From Streptomyces marispadix (GTDB lineage Bacteria; Actinomycetota; Actinomycetes; Streptomycetales; Streptomycetaceae), in the NCBI RefSeq assembly GCF_022524345.1, contig NZ_JAKWJU010000002.1, positions 1,426,001-1,490,000 on the forward strand: a stretch of DNA of 64,000 nt, in the 5' to 3' direction. Positions within the stretch are counted from its first letter, which is position 1. The number at the start of each line of letters is the position of its first letter. The position numbers and the translations under genes were made by a program. The notes beneath the pieces were generated by a model. It did no database searches. It had not been told where the DNA came from and saw nothing but the letters and a program-made list of their open reading frames with translations. Of the stretch, positions 52,247 through 61,226 are shown piece by piece.

Positions 52247-53136
52247 TTGGGGGCTCCTGAGGTGATGTCGGCGTAGGCGCTGGGGTCGGGCGGTGCGGCG
52301 TGCGCGGACGCCGCGTGTGCGGTCCAGGGGTCGGTGACCGTGTGCGAGACATGGGTGCGCAGGCCCCAGCCGTGCCGGTCGGAGACCTCGTCGAGCTGGG
52401 CGGCGGCCTGCTCGCACCACGGCCACTCGGTGGCGAAGTGCGCGGCGTCCAGCAGCGCGAGCGGCGAGTGCTCGCGTGCCTCGGAGGCGGGGTGGTGGCG
52501 GAGGTCGGCCGTGAGATAGGCGTCGGCGCCCGAGGCGCGAACCTCGTCGAAGAGCCCGTCTCCGGAGCCTCCGCAGACGGCGACGGTGCGGATCGTACGG
52601 TCCGGGTCGCCCGCGGCGCGGATGCCCTGCGCGGTGACGGGCAGCCGGGCGGCGGCCCACTCCGTGAGCTCCGACAGCCGCATGGGGCGGGGCGGTTCGC
52701 AGATGCGGCCGAGGCCGCGGCGGCCCTCCGGGTCGGTGGCGTCCGGTACGAGTGGACGCAGGACGCGAAGGTCGAGCGCGCCGGCGAGGGCGTCGGAGAC
52801 GCCGGGGTCGGCGGTGTCGGCGTTGGTGTGGGCGACGTGCAGGGCGACGCCGTGCCTGATGAGCGTATGGACGACCTTGCCCTTGAAGGTGTCGGCGGCG
52901 ACGGTCGTGGTGCCCCGCAGATACAGCGGGTGGTGGGTGACGAGGAGTTGGGCGCCGAGCGCCACGGCCTCGTCGGCGATCTCCTGCACGGGATCGACGG
53001 CGAAGAGGACCCGGTCGACCTCGGCGCCCGGATCGCCGACGTCACCGCAGACGGTGCCCACGGCGTCCCACTGCTCGGCCCGTTCACGGGGCCACAGGGC
53101 GTCGAGCGCGGCGATGACTTCGGAGAGTGCTGGCAC
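52243..53136 (-). CDS. Nif3-like dinuclear metal centre protein
   Basis: A 297-residue member of the Nif3/GTP cyclohydrolase I type 2 family. Metal-binding motifs are LFAVDPVQEIADEAVALGAQLLVTHHPLYLRG (HH pair) and VAHTNADTADPG, with AHFATEWPW near the C-terminus. The middle insertion is the CutA-like lid domain. GTG 53136 starts the conserved sequence. It is the first gene of the operon with the zinc-ribbon and RNase H genes, an arrangement conserved in actinobacteria (compare Rv2230c-Rv2228c). Biochemical role is not settled. Confidence 0.9.
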   Translation of the reverse strand: MPALSEVIAALDALWPRERAEQWDAVGTVCGDVGDPGAEVDRVLFAVDPVQEIADEAVALGAQLLVTHHPLYLRGTTTVAADTFKGKVVHTLIRHGVALHVAHTNADTADPGVSDALAGALDLRVLRPLVPDATDPEGRRGLGRICEPPRPMRLSELTEWAAARLPVTAQGIRAAGDPDRTIRTVAVCGGSGDGLFDEVRASGADAYLTADLRHHPASEAREHSPLALLDAAHFATEWPWCEQAAAQLDEVSDRHGWGLRTHVSHTVTDPWTAHAASAHAAPPDPSAYADITSGAPN

Positions 53137-53521
53137 GGGTGAAAGGCTACCTTCCGCCCTGCCCGTGCCGACCGGTCACCGCCCCACCGGAGGACGCGGA
53201 GGGCGCGAGGTCGACGGCCGACTTCCGTGGCGGGCGCGTGTGGGGCGCGTGTGTGCTGGGGGCGTGCGGGCGGAGGGAGCGTGCGGGGCTCGGCCGGGCT
53301 GCGGCTGCGGCTGCGGCTGCGGCTGCGGCTGCGGCAACGAGCGTCGTACGTGCGCTCTTACGGCCGTGTGACGGGAGCCTCGGAGCGGGCGCGCAGCACA
53401 CGCCCGACGGCTCGCGCAGACGATTCGCACATCCGCCACTCATCCGCGTGAACGGTCCGAACTCTCGTTGTTGGCCCGGCAGTACGGCACCTAGGTTTCC
53501 CTCACTGGAGGTGATCGACCT
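53137..53521. other. 385-base divergent intergenic region with a hexanucleotide repeat
   Basis: It lies between the Nif3-like gene and the 619-residue hypothetical gene. It contains six perfect copies of GGCTGC at 53297-53332. A strong ribosome site GGAGGTGATC lies just before the plus-strand gene. No other element is seen. Confidence 0.5.
53297..53332 (+). repeat. (GGCTGC)6 hexanucleotide repeat
   Basis: Six perfect head-to-tail 6-base units, followed by GGC. It is in non-coding DNA between divergent genes, so length changes would not break a reading frame but could alter promoter spacing. Confidence 0.8.
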
Positions 53522-55381
53522 ATGACTGCCTGTGCCCCCGAGAGCGCGACGGCCGGACGGACGGCAAGGCACTCCACGTTCACGATCGCAGCCGACGGCG
53601 CCTACGCGGCGCGGCTCAACGCGTCCGCGGAGGACGGCTGGTTCCCCGAGCGCTGGACCCTCGACGGCCCCGAGCCGTACGCGGTCCCGCTGCCCGGGGC
53701 ACGGCCCGAGCAGAGCGACAGCCAGGTGCTGCCGCTGACCGACGGAAGGGTCCTGATCGCCCGCCGCGAGGACGGCGCACACAAGCTCGCACTGCTCTAT
53801 CCGACGGGGCCGACCACCGGCGAACTCCCCCTGGGCGCCGTGGAGTCGGAGAGGCTGACGCTGCTGCCGCCCGCGCCGTGCGGGCGGCGGGCGTACGCGC
53901 TCACCGCGGGCGAGCACTCCACCCGCGTATGGCTGGTCGCCGGCGGTGGCGACGGCCTCCCGCAACCGGTCGCGGAGGTCCCGGGCCGCTGCGGGGGCGG
54001 TGCCTGGCTGGACCGCGACGGCAGACTGCTCGCCGTGGACCGTACGGACACGGGAGGCACGGGCCGTACGAAGACGGTCGCCGTCGACCTGAGCCGCGGG
54101 GGCGAGGTCAGCCCGCTGCTCCAGATCACCGACGAAAGCGACGACCGGCTGATGCTGGCCGACGCCGACAGCGGCCTGCTGATCGTGCGGTCGGATGCGC
54201 CGGGTGAATTCCGGCTGGGCTGGGGCGTGTTGGGCTCCCATCGGCCGGTGCGCTTCCCGGAGTCGCTGCACCCGGAGGACGCGCTGCTGACGCCGTTCGC
54301 CGTGCAGCCGGGTCAGATGCTGCTGCCCGAGAGCTGCGCGGTCGCGCTGCACGGGCAGACGACGGGGGCGCGGGCCGGTGGTGCGTGGCTCGGCGTATGG
54401 CGGCCGATGCAGAGGGAGTTGAGGCGCTTCCGTGCCCCGGGAGGCTGGCTGCCGGGCAAGGGCGTCTGGACACGCGAGGGCGAGCTGCGCCTGCCGTGCG
54501 CCACCGCGCACGCTCCGTGCGGGCTCGCACGGCTGCGGATGAGGGGGAGAAGCGCGGACGCCGACGCGGGGGCGACGGTCACCGGTACGGGTACGGGCGA
54601 AAGCCTGGGCGCGGGTGTGGACTTGAGCGCGGTCGTGGGGGACGCGGCGGGACCGGAGGCGCGTCGCGGCACGCCCGAAGTCGCGCGGGAGGTCCCGGAC
54701 GACGGGTCGGACGCTGACTCACGGGGACCCGTAGCGGAAGGTGTCGGCGCGGAGCGAGCACAGAGGGAAGCGGAAGGAGCGCCGACGGGAGGGGCAGGGG
54801 GAGCCGGGGCCGGGGCCGTTGCCGGGACCGCAACCGGGACAGGCACGGGTGCAGGCTCCGGAACCGGCATCGGCGAGCAGGGTCAAGAGGGCGCTGTACC
54901 AGGGGGGTTGGTGAACGGGACCGCGGAGAGGCCCGTGCCGTCCGCCGTGCATCCCGGGGCGCTTCCCGCGGAGGTGCCGGTAGCGCCGGTGCGGGAGAGG
55001 GCGCTGCGGCTGCCCATGCCGAACACCGCGGCAGGCGGCGCCGGTTCGCAGCGCCAGGGTGCCGAGGCGATGGGTGCCGGGCCCCCCGAGGCGCAAGGAC
55101 CACCGGTGAACGCCGCGGGCGCCGGGGCACGGGCCGCCGCGAGCACCCGGACCGCCACCGGCACCGGCACCGCCACCGACGCGGTGAATGCCGTAAGCCC
55201 GGCGGGGGTCGGCGCCCCGGACGGCCGACTCACCGGCACGGAACCCTCGTCGCCGTTTGCGGCACAGCCCGCCGGTGGTGAATCCGCCGAGCCGTGCGTA
55301 CGCCGCAAGCCGGTGCCGCTACAGGACGCCCCGCTCGCAACTGCCCTCCACGACGCGGCAGTTCGGGCAAGGACCGCCTGA
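53522..55381 (+). CDS. large hypothetical protein with beta-propeller-like N-terminus and low-complexity tail
   Basis: A 619-residue protein. The first 350 residues have regular beta-rich repeats (SQVLPLTDGRVLIARREDGAH, RLMLADADSGLLIVRSD, GVWTREGELRLPCA) that suggest a propeller. Residues about 350-600 are Gly/Ala/Thr-rich and poorly conserved in character, ending in a more ordered CVRRKPVPLQDAPLATALHD. No signal peptide or catalytic motif is seen. It starts at ATG 53522 after an ideal GGAGGTGATC. Function is unknown; such genes are typical of streptomycete genomes. Confidence 0.7.
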   Translation: MTACAPESATAGRTARHSTFTIAADGAYAARLNASAEDGWFPERWTLDGPEPYAVPLPGARPEQSDSQVLPLTDGRVLIARREDGAHKLALLYPTGPTTGELPLGAVESERLTLLPPAPCGRRAYALTAGEHSTRVWLVAGGGDGLPQPVAEVPGRCGGGAWLDRDGRLLAVDRTDTGGTGRTKTVAVDLSRGGEVSPLLQITDESDDRLMLADADSGLLIVRSDAPGEFRLGWGVLGSHRPVRFPESLHPEDALLTPFAVQPGQMLLPESCAVALHGQTTGARAGGAWLGVWRPMQRELRRFRAPGGWLPGKGVWTREGELRLPCATAHAPCGLARLRMRGRSADADAGATVTGTGTGESLGAGVDLSAVVGDAAGPEARRGTPEVAREVPDDGSDADSRGPVAEGVGAERAQREAEGAPTGGAGGAGAGAVAGTATGTGTGAGSGTGIGEQGQEGAVPGGLVNGTAERPVPSAVHPGALPAEVPVAPVRERALRLPMPNTAAGGAGSQRQGAEAMGAGPPEAQGPPVNAAGAGARAAASTRTATGTGTATDAVNAVSPAGVGAPDGRLTGTEPSSPFAAQPAGGESAEPCVRRKPVPLQDAPLATALHDAAVRARTA

Positions 55382-55452
55382 TCAGGCGGCGTTCCGCCGT
55401 GAGACTCTGGTCGGGTAACGAGCAGCGACGTGATCCACGGAGTCATCCCGCG

Positions 55453-55608
55453 ATGTCCGAGCCCGAGAACCAGACCGGGACCGAAACGCGCAGCAGTCAG
55501 GCATCGATCGGCTCAGGCAGGCACCGGGGGCGGGCCGCCGGTTCCGAGGACTCCGGCGGGCATCCGCACGGCCGCCACCGGCGTCCTCAGGACGACGATG
55601 CGGAGTGA
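55453..55608 (+). CDS. small hydrophilic protein, 51 aa
   Basis: ATG 55453 opens a 51-residue frame starting MSEPENQTGTETRSSQAS and ending HGRHRRPQDDDAE. A GGAG lies ten bases upstream. The protein is Gly/Arg/His/Asp-rich with no fold visible. It fills the 226-base gap between the hypothetical gene and the convergent MaoC-type gene and ends six bases from the latter. It could be a real small streptomycete protein or chance. Confidence 0.4.
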   Translation: MSEPENQTGTETRSSQASIGSGRHRGRAAGSEDSGGHPHGRHRRPQDDDAE

Positions 55609-55614
55609 CCGGCT

Positions 55615-56532
55615 TCAGCGGTGTGCGACGACGGCGTCGGTCAGCACCGGTGCGTCGTCCCGTTCGACGGCTGTGACGGACAGCAGCACCCGCCCGGCAC
55701 GCTCCGCTCCGGCGCCGCCGCCCGCGTCCGCGGCCCCCGCGCCTTCGTCGGCTTCGCCCGGTTCCCGCCACATCCGTACGCGAAGCGTCTCGCCGGGGAA
55801 GACCACACCGGCGAAGCGTGTGCCGTAGCTGCGCACACGTGTCACATCGCCGCCGAGCACGGTGTCGACCACGGTCTTCAGCACCATTCCGTATGAGCAG
55901 AGACCGTGCAGGATCGGCCGGTCGAAACCCGCGAGGGCCGCGAACTCGGGGTCGGCGTGCAGCGGGTTCCAGTCGCCGGAGAGGCGGTAGAGCAGCGCCT
56001 GGTCCTCGCGTACGCCGCGGAGTACTTCGAAGTCCGGCGCCCGCGTGGGCGTTCCGCGCCGGGACGACGGGCCGCGCTCGCCCCCGAATCCGCCCTCGCC
56101 CTTCACGAAGAGCTGCGCCTCCGACGTCCACAACGGGCCGTCCTCGTCGGCCGCTTCGGAACGCAGCACGATGACGGCCGCGCTCCCCTTGTCGTACACG
56201 GCCGCGACCGACGAGGTCTGGGTGGCGCTGCCTCCGGACGGTACGGGCCGGTGCGTCTCGACGCTCTGAGCGCCGTGCAGCACGGCAGTGAGGTCGACGT
56301 CGATTCCCGGCGCGGAGAGACCGCCCACGACGCCCATGCCGCCGCCCGCCACCGTCGCGAAGCTGGGGAGCACGTGCAGCCTGCTCTCCAGGGTGTAGCG
56401 CAGCTCGCCCGGATCTGTCGCGGGTACGCCCGCGCCGATTCCGAGGTGGTAAAGCTGAACGTCCTTGTGTCCCCAGGTGATTCGGGTGCTGCTGGGTTCG
56501 GCGGACAGCGCCCGCTCGACGTCGATCGGCAT
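55615..56532 (-). CDS. MaoC-family (double hot-dog) enoyl-CoA hydratase-like protein
   Basis: A 305-residue protein with two hot-dog domains. The C-terminal one has the hydratase-2 motif: LSGDWNPLHADPEFAALAGFDRPILHGLCSYG, with catalytic Asp and His. The N-terminal one (VQLYHLGIGAGVPATDPGELRYTLE, PSFATVAGGG) is like the FAS1-type dehydratase domain. It likely hydrates or dehydrates 2-enoyl-CoA or 3-hydroxyacyl-CoA. An Ala/Gly/Glu insert occurs near the C-terminus. ATG 56532 is taken as the start. Confidence 0.87.
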   Translation of the reverse strand: MPIDVERALSAEPSSTRITWGHKDVQLYHLGIGAGVPATDPGELRYTLESRLHVLPSFATVAGGGMGVVGGLSAPGIDVDLTAVLHGAQSVETHRPVPSGGSATQTSSVAAVYDKGSAAVIVLRSEAADEDGPLWTSEAQLFVKGEGGFGGERGPSSRRGTPTRAPDFEVLRGVREDQALLYRLSGDWNPLHADPEFAALAGFDRPILHGLCSYGMVLKTVVDTVLGGDVTRVRSYGTRFAGVVFPGETLRVRMWREPGEADEGAGAADAGGGAGAERAGRVLLSVTAVERDDAPVLTDAVVAHR

Positions 56533-56759
56533 CGTTCGTCAGCTCCTCTCCACGTGCGGAGGATAGCCAGGTGCGCGAGAGGCCCCCTGGGACGGCGGGA
56601 AGGCGCGGGCCCATGGCCGATCCGTCGCCTTGGGGTGAAGAATGCGTGCAAGTCGGCGGGGCCCGGGGGGAGTTCGGGGCCCGCCCGGTCCGGCCCGTAC
56701 GGAGGAACCCCGTACGGAGGGGCATCGAGGACCGATACGGAAAATCAGGAGGGGGAGTC

Positions 56760-57578
56760 TTGAGCACTCAGGGAAACACTCAGGGAGCCGTCCCGCACGG
56801 CGGCGGTGAGATCGACACGAGCGTCCCGCACTCGGCACGCATCTGGAACTACTGGCTCGGCGGCAAGGACAACTACGCCGCCGACCGCCAGGCGGGCGAC
56901 CAGTACCGGGAGGCGTTCCCCGGGATCGACGAACTCGCCCGCGCCTCCCGGTACTTCCTCGTGCGCACCATCCGCTATCTGGCGGCGGAGGCAGGCGTAC
57001 GCCAGTTCCTCGACGTCGGTACGGGACTGCCCACGGTCGACAACACACACGACGTGGCACAGCGGGAGGCGCCTGACGCCCGCATCGTCTACGTCGACAA
57101 CGATCCCCTCGTCCTCGTACACGCCCATGCGCTGCTCACCAGCTCGCCCGAGGGCAGGACGGCCTATATCGAGGCCGATCTGAGGGACCCGGAAGCGGTG
57201 ATCGCCGGCGCGCGGGAGACCCTCGATCTGTCGCGGCCGGTCGCGCTCATCCTCAGCGGAGTGCTGGGGCACGTGGGGGACCACGCGGAGGCCTGCGGCA
57301 TCGTCCGTGCCCTCATGTCGCACCTGCCGTCCGGGAGTTACCTCTCGCACAACGACGGCGTCGACGACAACCCGGAGACCAACGCGGCGCAGGACGACTA
57401 CAACGACTCCGGGGCCGTGCCTTACGTGCTGCGTTCCCCGGAGGAGATCCGCGCGTACTACGAGGGGCTGGAACTCGTACCGCCGGGCCTGGTGCGCATC
57501 AACCGCTGGCGCCCGGACGTCGACGCGGACGAGTCCGCGGACGCGGCGGCCTTCGGAGGCGTCGGCCGCAAGCCGTGA
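56760..57578 (+). CDS. DUF574 family SAM-dependent methyltransferase
   Basis: A 272-residue member of the DUF574 (S-adenosylmethionine methyltransferase-fold) family that is greatly expanded in streptomycetes. Hallmarks are PHSARIWNYWLGGKDNYAADR near the start, RQFLDVGTGLPTVDNTHDVAQ, IVYVDNDPLVLVHAHALL and SHLPSGSYLSH. The TTG at 56760 follows a GGAGGGGGA ribosome site; no ATG or GTG fits. Targets are not known. It is a single gene next to a convergent exporter. Confidence 0.88.
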   Translation: MSTQGNTQGAVPHGGGEIDTSVPHSARIWNYWLGGKDNYAADRQAGDQYREAFPGIDELARASRYFLVRTIRYLAAEAGVRQFLDVGTGLPTVDNTHDVAQREAPDARIVYVDNDPLVLVHAHALLTSSPEGRTAYIEADLRDPEAVIAGARETLDLSRPVALILSGVLGHVGDHAEACGIVRALMSHLPSGSYLSHNDGVDDNPETNAAQDDYNDSGAVPYVLRSPEEIRAYYEGLELVPPGLVRINRWRPDVDADESADAAAFGGVGRKP

Positions 57579-57662
57579 ACGGGCCTCGGCCGGGCGGGCC
57601 CGACGGCTCAAGAAGCGACCGCCCGCGAGCGAGCCACCGCGAGTGAGCGACCGCGTCTGCCG

Positions 57663-59243
57663 TCAACGTGCCGTCCGTGGGCGAGAGTTCGGCGTCCCAG
57701 GGGCCTCGTGCCTCTCAGGGGCGTCGGGCGTCTCGTGCGCGGACGCCCCCGTGGCGTCCTCCGCCTCGCCTCCCGCGCCCTCGCGTCCCTGCCGTGGCAG
57801 GGCGAACAGCGCGAGCAGCGCGCACAGCGCCAGCGCGCCCGCTGCGCTGCGGAAGGCCAGCCCGTAGCCCGCGGCCAGCGTCTCCGGGTCGGTGCCCTCC
57901 CCGATACGGGACGCGGCGACCGTGGAGAACACCGCGAGTCCGAGTGAACCACCCATCGTCCGCGCGGTGTTGAACAGACCGGACACCAGCCCGGCGTCCG
58001 AGTGCGGCACCCCCGACATCGCGACCGAGGCCAGCGGCGTGCCTGCCATGCCGCCGCCCAGGGCCATCAGTACGCCGGGCCCGGTGACCGTGTCGAGGAA
58101 GCCGCCGCCCGCGTGCATGCCGCTCTGCCACAGACATCCGGCACCCGCCAGCACGACGCCCGCCAGCGCTACGGCACGCGCACCGAACGCTGCCATCAGC
58201 CTGGGCGCGGCCTTGGAGCCCAGCACGATGCTCAACGACTGCGGTATGAAGCCGAGTCCGGCCTCCAGCGGCGTGTAGTGCAGCACGTTCTGCATGTAGA
58301 GCGACATGAAGTACCACATGCAGAACAGGGCGCCGCCGCAGATGAACATCGTCCCGTTCGCGGCCGAGACGGCTCGCCTGCGGAAGAGCCGCAGCGGCAC
58401 CAGCGGCGCACGGGTACGTGCCTCGACGGCCGTGAAGCACGCGAGCAGCACGGCCCCTGCCGCCAGCGGCCACAGCACCGAAGGCGCGGTCCAGCCCACC
58501 GCCTCCGTGCGTACGATCGCCCAGGCCAGCGCGCTCAGCCCCAGGGTGACCAGCAGTGCGCCCGGCAGATCGAGGCGGCGCGCGGCCGTGGCGTCCCTGC
58601 GCTCCGTGACCCACACCGCGGCGGCCAGCAGCACGAGGCCGCCCACGGGAACGTTGATCAGCAGCACCCAGCGCCACGACAGTGCGTCGGTGAGCACACC
58701 GCCGACGAGTCCGCCGACTGCCCCGCCGCCCGCGCCGACGGCGCTCCAGGTCGCGATCGCACGCGTACGGGCGCGGCCCGGCGGAAATGCCGTGGTGAGG
58801 ATCGTCAAGGTCGCGGGCGCGAGCACGGCGGCCCCGGTGCCCTGGAGGGCGCGGGCCGCGAGGAGTTGCCACGGCTGCTGCGCGAGGCCGCCGAGCACGC
58901 TGGCGGCCGTGAACAGGGCGAGCCCCACCAGGAAGGTCCGCTTCCGGCCGTAGATGTCGGCCGCCCGCCCGCCGAGCAGCATCAGGCCCGCGAAGGCGAG
59001 GGTGTAGCCGTTGAGCACCCATTGCAGCCCGGCGGCGTCCATGCCGAGGTCCGCGCGCATCGACGGCAGCGCGACATTGACCACGGAGACGTCGAGCACT
59101 ACGAGGAACTGCCCCGCGCAGGCGGCGAGTACGACGACCCACAGCCGGGCGGGGGCTTCGGGGCGTGGCCCGGCGGCGCCGTGCTTGCTGGCGGCCGGGT
59201 CCGGTCCGGCGGCGCCGGGCGAGGAAGCGGTCTTGTCTGTCAT
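57663..59243 (-). CDS. DHA2-type MFS multidrug exporter
   Basis: A 526-residue transporter with 14 predicted membrane spans. Helix 1 contains FLVVLDVSVVNVALPSM and motif A is GGRAADIYGRKRTFLVGL; the TLTILTTAFPPGRARTRAIATWSAVGAGGGAVGGLVGG segment is typical of EmrB/QacA-type exporters. The N-terminus and C-terminus are Ala/Pro/Glu-rich cytoplasmic tails. It starts at ATG 59243. No regulator gene is adjacent. It is probably a drug or metabolite exporter. Confidence 0.88.
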   Translation of the reverse strand: MTDKTASSPGAAGPDPAASKHGAAGPRPEAPARLWVVVLAACAGQFLVVLDVSVVNVALPSMRADLGMDAAGLQWVLNGYTLAFAGLMLLGGRAADIYGRKRTFLVGLALFTAASVLGGLAQQPWQLLAARALQGTGAAVLAPATLTILTTAFPPGRARTRAIATWSAVGAGGGAVGGLVGGVLTDALSWRWVLLINVPVGGLVLLAAAVWVTERRDATAARRLDLPGALLVTLGLSALAWAIVRTEAVGWTAPSVLWPLAAGAVLLACFTAVEARTRAPLVPLRLFRRRAVSAANGTMFICGGALFCMWYFMSLYMQNVLHYTPLEAGLGFIPQSLSIVLGSKAAPRLMAAFGARAVALAGVVLAGAGCLWQSGMHAGGGFLDTVTGPGVLMALGGGMAGTPLASVAMSGVPHSDAGLVSGLFNTARTMGGSLGLAVFSTVAASRIGEGTDPETLAAGYGLAFRSAAGALALCALLALFALPRQGREGAGGEAEDATGASAHETPDAPERHEAPGTPNSRPRTAR

Positions 59244-59314
59244 CGCCTGTCATGTTCGCAGCCGCCCTCACATGCGCCCACCGGATATCGGGGCGTCGAG
59301 GACGCACCCGGACC

Positions 59315-60196
59315 TCAGCGTTCGGCGCGCGACTGCCCCGGGTGCTCGGTGGACGACGGGGATTCCGGGGATTGCGGGGATCGCGGGGATCGCAGACGGT
59401 CCGCGCCGCCCGCGGTCCGCGCCTCCGCACCGGCCTCGACCGGCTCCTCCGGCACCGGCTCCGGCTCCCACAGGGCGTGTTCGCGGCGCGACCAGTCGCG
59501 GTCGGCCCGGCCCGTACGCATCGCACGCCGCGCCTCGGGGTGTGCCGCAGCCATCCATACGTGCGCCACGAGTACGAGCCCCACGGCCAGCGCCAGCCAG
59601 TCGTGCACGAATGTCGCGCTCGTACGCCACTCCAGCGGCGCGAGGCCCGTGAACCACATCAGCAGCCCGGTCCCCGCCATGACCAGGACGGCGCCCGCGA
59701 TCCAGGCGGCGAAGACCTTCTGCCCGGCGTTGAACTTCCCCGCGTCACGGCCCCAGTCCTCGCCCAGCGGCGGACTGGGGCGCCGGGCACGCCAGGCGCG
59801 GCGCAGCCAGCGCCGGTCGTGGGGGCCGAAGCGGTCCAGGCGGCGCAGATCGGCACGGAGGGCACGTGAGGCCAGGCCGAGCAGCAGCGGCGCGGGCAGC
59901 AGCAGACCCGACCACTCATGGAGGGTCACCAACAGTGCGCGGCGCCCGGCGAGTTGGGCGAGGCCCGGCACATAGAGGCACAGCGCGGTCGCCACGCACA
60001 CCGTCATCAGCACGGCGGTGGATTGGTGGCACCAGCGCACGACGCGGGCGAAGCGCAGCACGTCGGCGGAGGACGGACGACGCCCCTCGGCCCGGGCGGC
60101 TCCGGCACCGGCCCCGGCACCGGTGGCCCCCGACTCCTCGGTGGGGGCCGGTACTTCGGAGGCCCGGCCGTCAGGCGGCTGTCGGAGCATCGTCAC
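59315..60196 (-). CDS. cytochrome b/b6-like membrane subunit
   Basis: A 293-residue protein with four main membrane spans and His residues placed as in di-heme cytochrome b subunits: FARVVRWCHQSTAVLMTVCVA, VTLHEWSGLLLPAPLLLGLAS, VFAAWIAGAVLVMAGTGLLMWF and FVHDWLALAVGLVLVAHVWMAAAHPEA. It probably passes electrons from the menaquinone pool to the molybdoenzyme encoded just upstream, whose gene it overlaps by about 20 to 26 bases. GTG 60196 or ATG 60190 may be the start. The last 60 residues are a Ser/Pro/Glu-rich tail. Confidence 0.82.
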   Translation of the reverse strand: MTMLRQPPDGRASEVPAPTEESGATGAGAGAGAARAEGRRPSSADVLRFARVVRWCHQSTAVLMTVCVATALCLYVPGLAQLAGRRALLVTLHEWSGLLLPAPLLLGLASRALRADLRRLDRFGPHDRRWLRRAWRARRPSPPLGEDWGRDAGKFNAGQKVFAAWIAGAVLVMAGTGLLMWFTGLAPLEWRTSATFVHDWLALAVGLVLVAHVWMAAAHPEARRAMRTGRADRDWSRREHALWEPEPVPEEPVEAGAEARTAGGADRLRSPRSPQSPESPSSTEHPGQSRAER

Positions 60197-60968
60197 GTCC
60201 GTTCGACTTGCCGACCCATCCGTCGACCGCGTAACCCCGCTTCTCCCAGTAGCCGGGCTCCACTTCGCGGGTGAGCGTGATGCCCGAAAGCCACTTGGCC
60301 GACTTGTAGAAGTACATGGGTGCGACGTAAAGCCTCACGGGGCCGCCGTGTTCATGGCTTACGGGCTTGTCCTGCATGCGCAGGGCGACCAGCACGTCGT
60401 CCCGCATGGCCTGCTTCAGCGTCAGGCTCTCGGTGTAGATCCCGTCGAAGCAGGTGAAGCGTACGGCCGTCGCCTCGCGCCGTACTCCGGCCAGTCGGAG
60501 GAGGTGCGAGAGGCGTACCCCTTCGAAGGGCGTGCTCGGCACGCGCCAGCCGGTGACGCACTGCACGTCGCGCACCATCCGCTGCTGCGGCATCGCACGC
60601 AGCTCCGCGAGGCTGTGGCGGGCGGGGTGCTCGACGAGGCCGTCGACGGTGAGTGAGTAGTCGCCCGCGCCGCGGTGCGGCACCGAGGCGGCCACCGAGT
60701 AGTAGCGGAATCCGCCTCCGTTGGGCAGCAGTCCCGTGACGCCCGTCGGGTCCTTGCCGGACACGGCGCTCAGCACGCTCTCCGTACCGCGCTGCACATA
60801 CGGGGCGGAGACCAGTCCCGCCGCTCCCAGGCCGAGCATGCCGAGCACCAGGCGGCGGCCTACGGGAGAGCCCTCGCCGTCGGCGGGCGGAGCGGGGTCG
60901 CCGGGCGGACCCGGGACCTCCACGGGCCCGCCCGTGCCGGTCTTACGCGCTGAATCGGCTGTGTCCAC
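60171..60968 (-). CDS. molybdopterin-dependent oxidoreductase (sulfite oxidase/YedY-like), Tat-exported
   Basis: A 265-residue periplasm-facing enzyme. The twin-arginine signal is GRRLVLGMLGLGAAGLV near residue 38. The catalytic domain has DVQCVTGWRVP with the Mo-ligating Cys137, FTCFDGIYTESLTLKQAM, HEHGGPVRLYVAPMYFYKSAKWLSG and the ending YWEKRGY. This group includes MsrP-like methionine sulfoxide reductases and other YedY relatives. GTG 60968 starts the frame. It is co-transcribed with the cytochrome b subunit, which suggests a quinol-linked reductase. Confidence 0.88.
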   Translation of the reverse strand: MDTADSARKTGTGGPVEVPGPPGDPAPPADGEGSPVGRRLVLGMLGLGAAGLVSAPYVQRGTESVLSAVSGKDPTGVTGLLPNGGGFRYYSVAASVPHRGAGDYSLTVDGLVEHPARHSLAELRAMPQQRMVRDVQCVTGWRVPSTPFEGVRLSHLLRLAGVRREATAVRFTCFDGIYTESLTLKQAMRDDVLVALRMQDKPVSHEHGGPVRLYVAPMYFYKSAKWLSGITLTREVEPGYWEKRGYAVDGWVGKSNGRDDAPTAA

Positions 60969-61226
60969 ACGACGATTCGAGCACCGCGGTCCCCGCGGCG
61001 CCAGCGACTGCTCACAACCGTCAGACTTCCGTCATCGGCCGCACCGACGGGCCGCACCGGCCGAACGGGCCGCGTGAGCGCGCTCCGGGGCGGTGAGGGA
61101 GCATAAAGCTCCCGGTCAGCGGTGAGGAGGCACGCCCCCGGTGGCCGCCGTGCGCCGCTGCCCCGTAACCACCCCGCCGCCACCGGCATCGCCGTCCCCC
61201 GGCATCGCGCCGTCCGAAGGAGCCCG

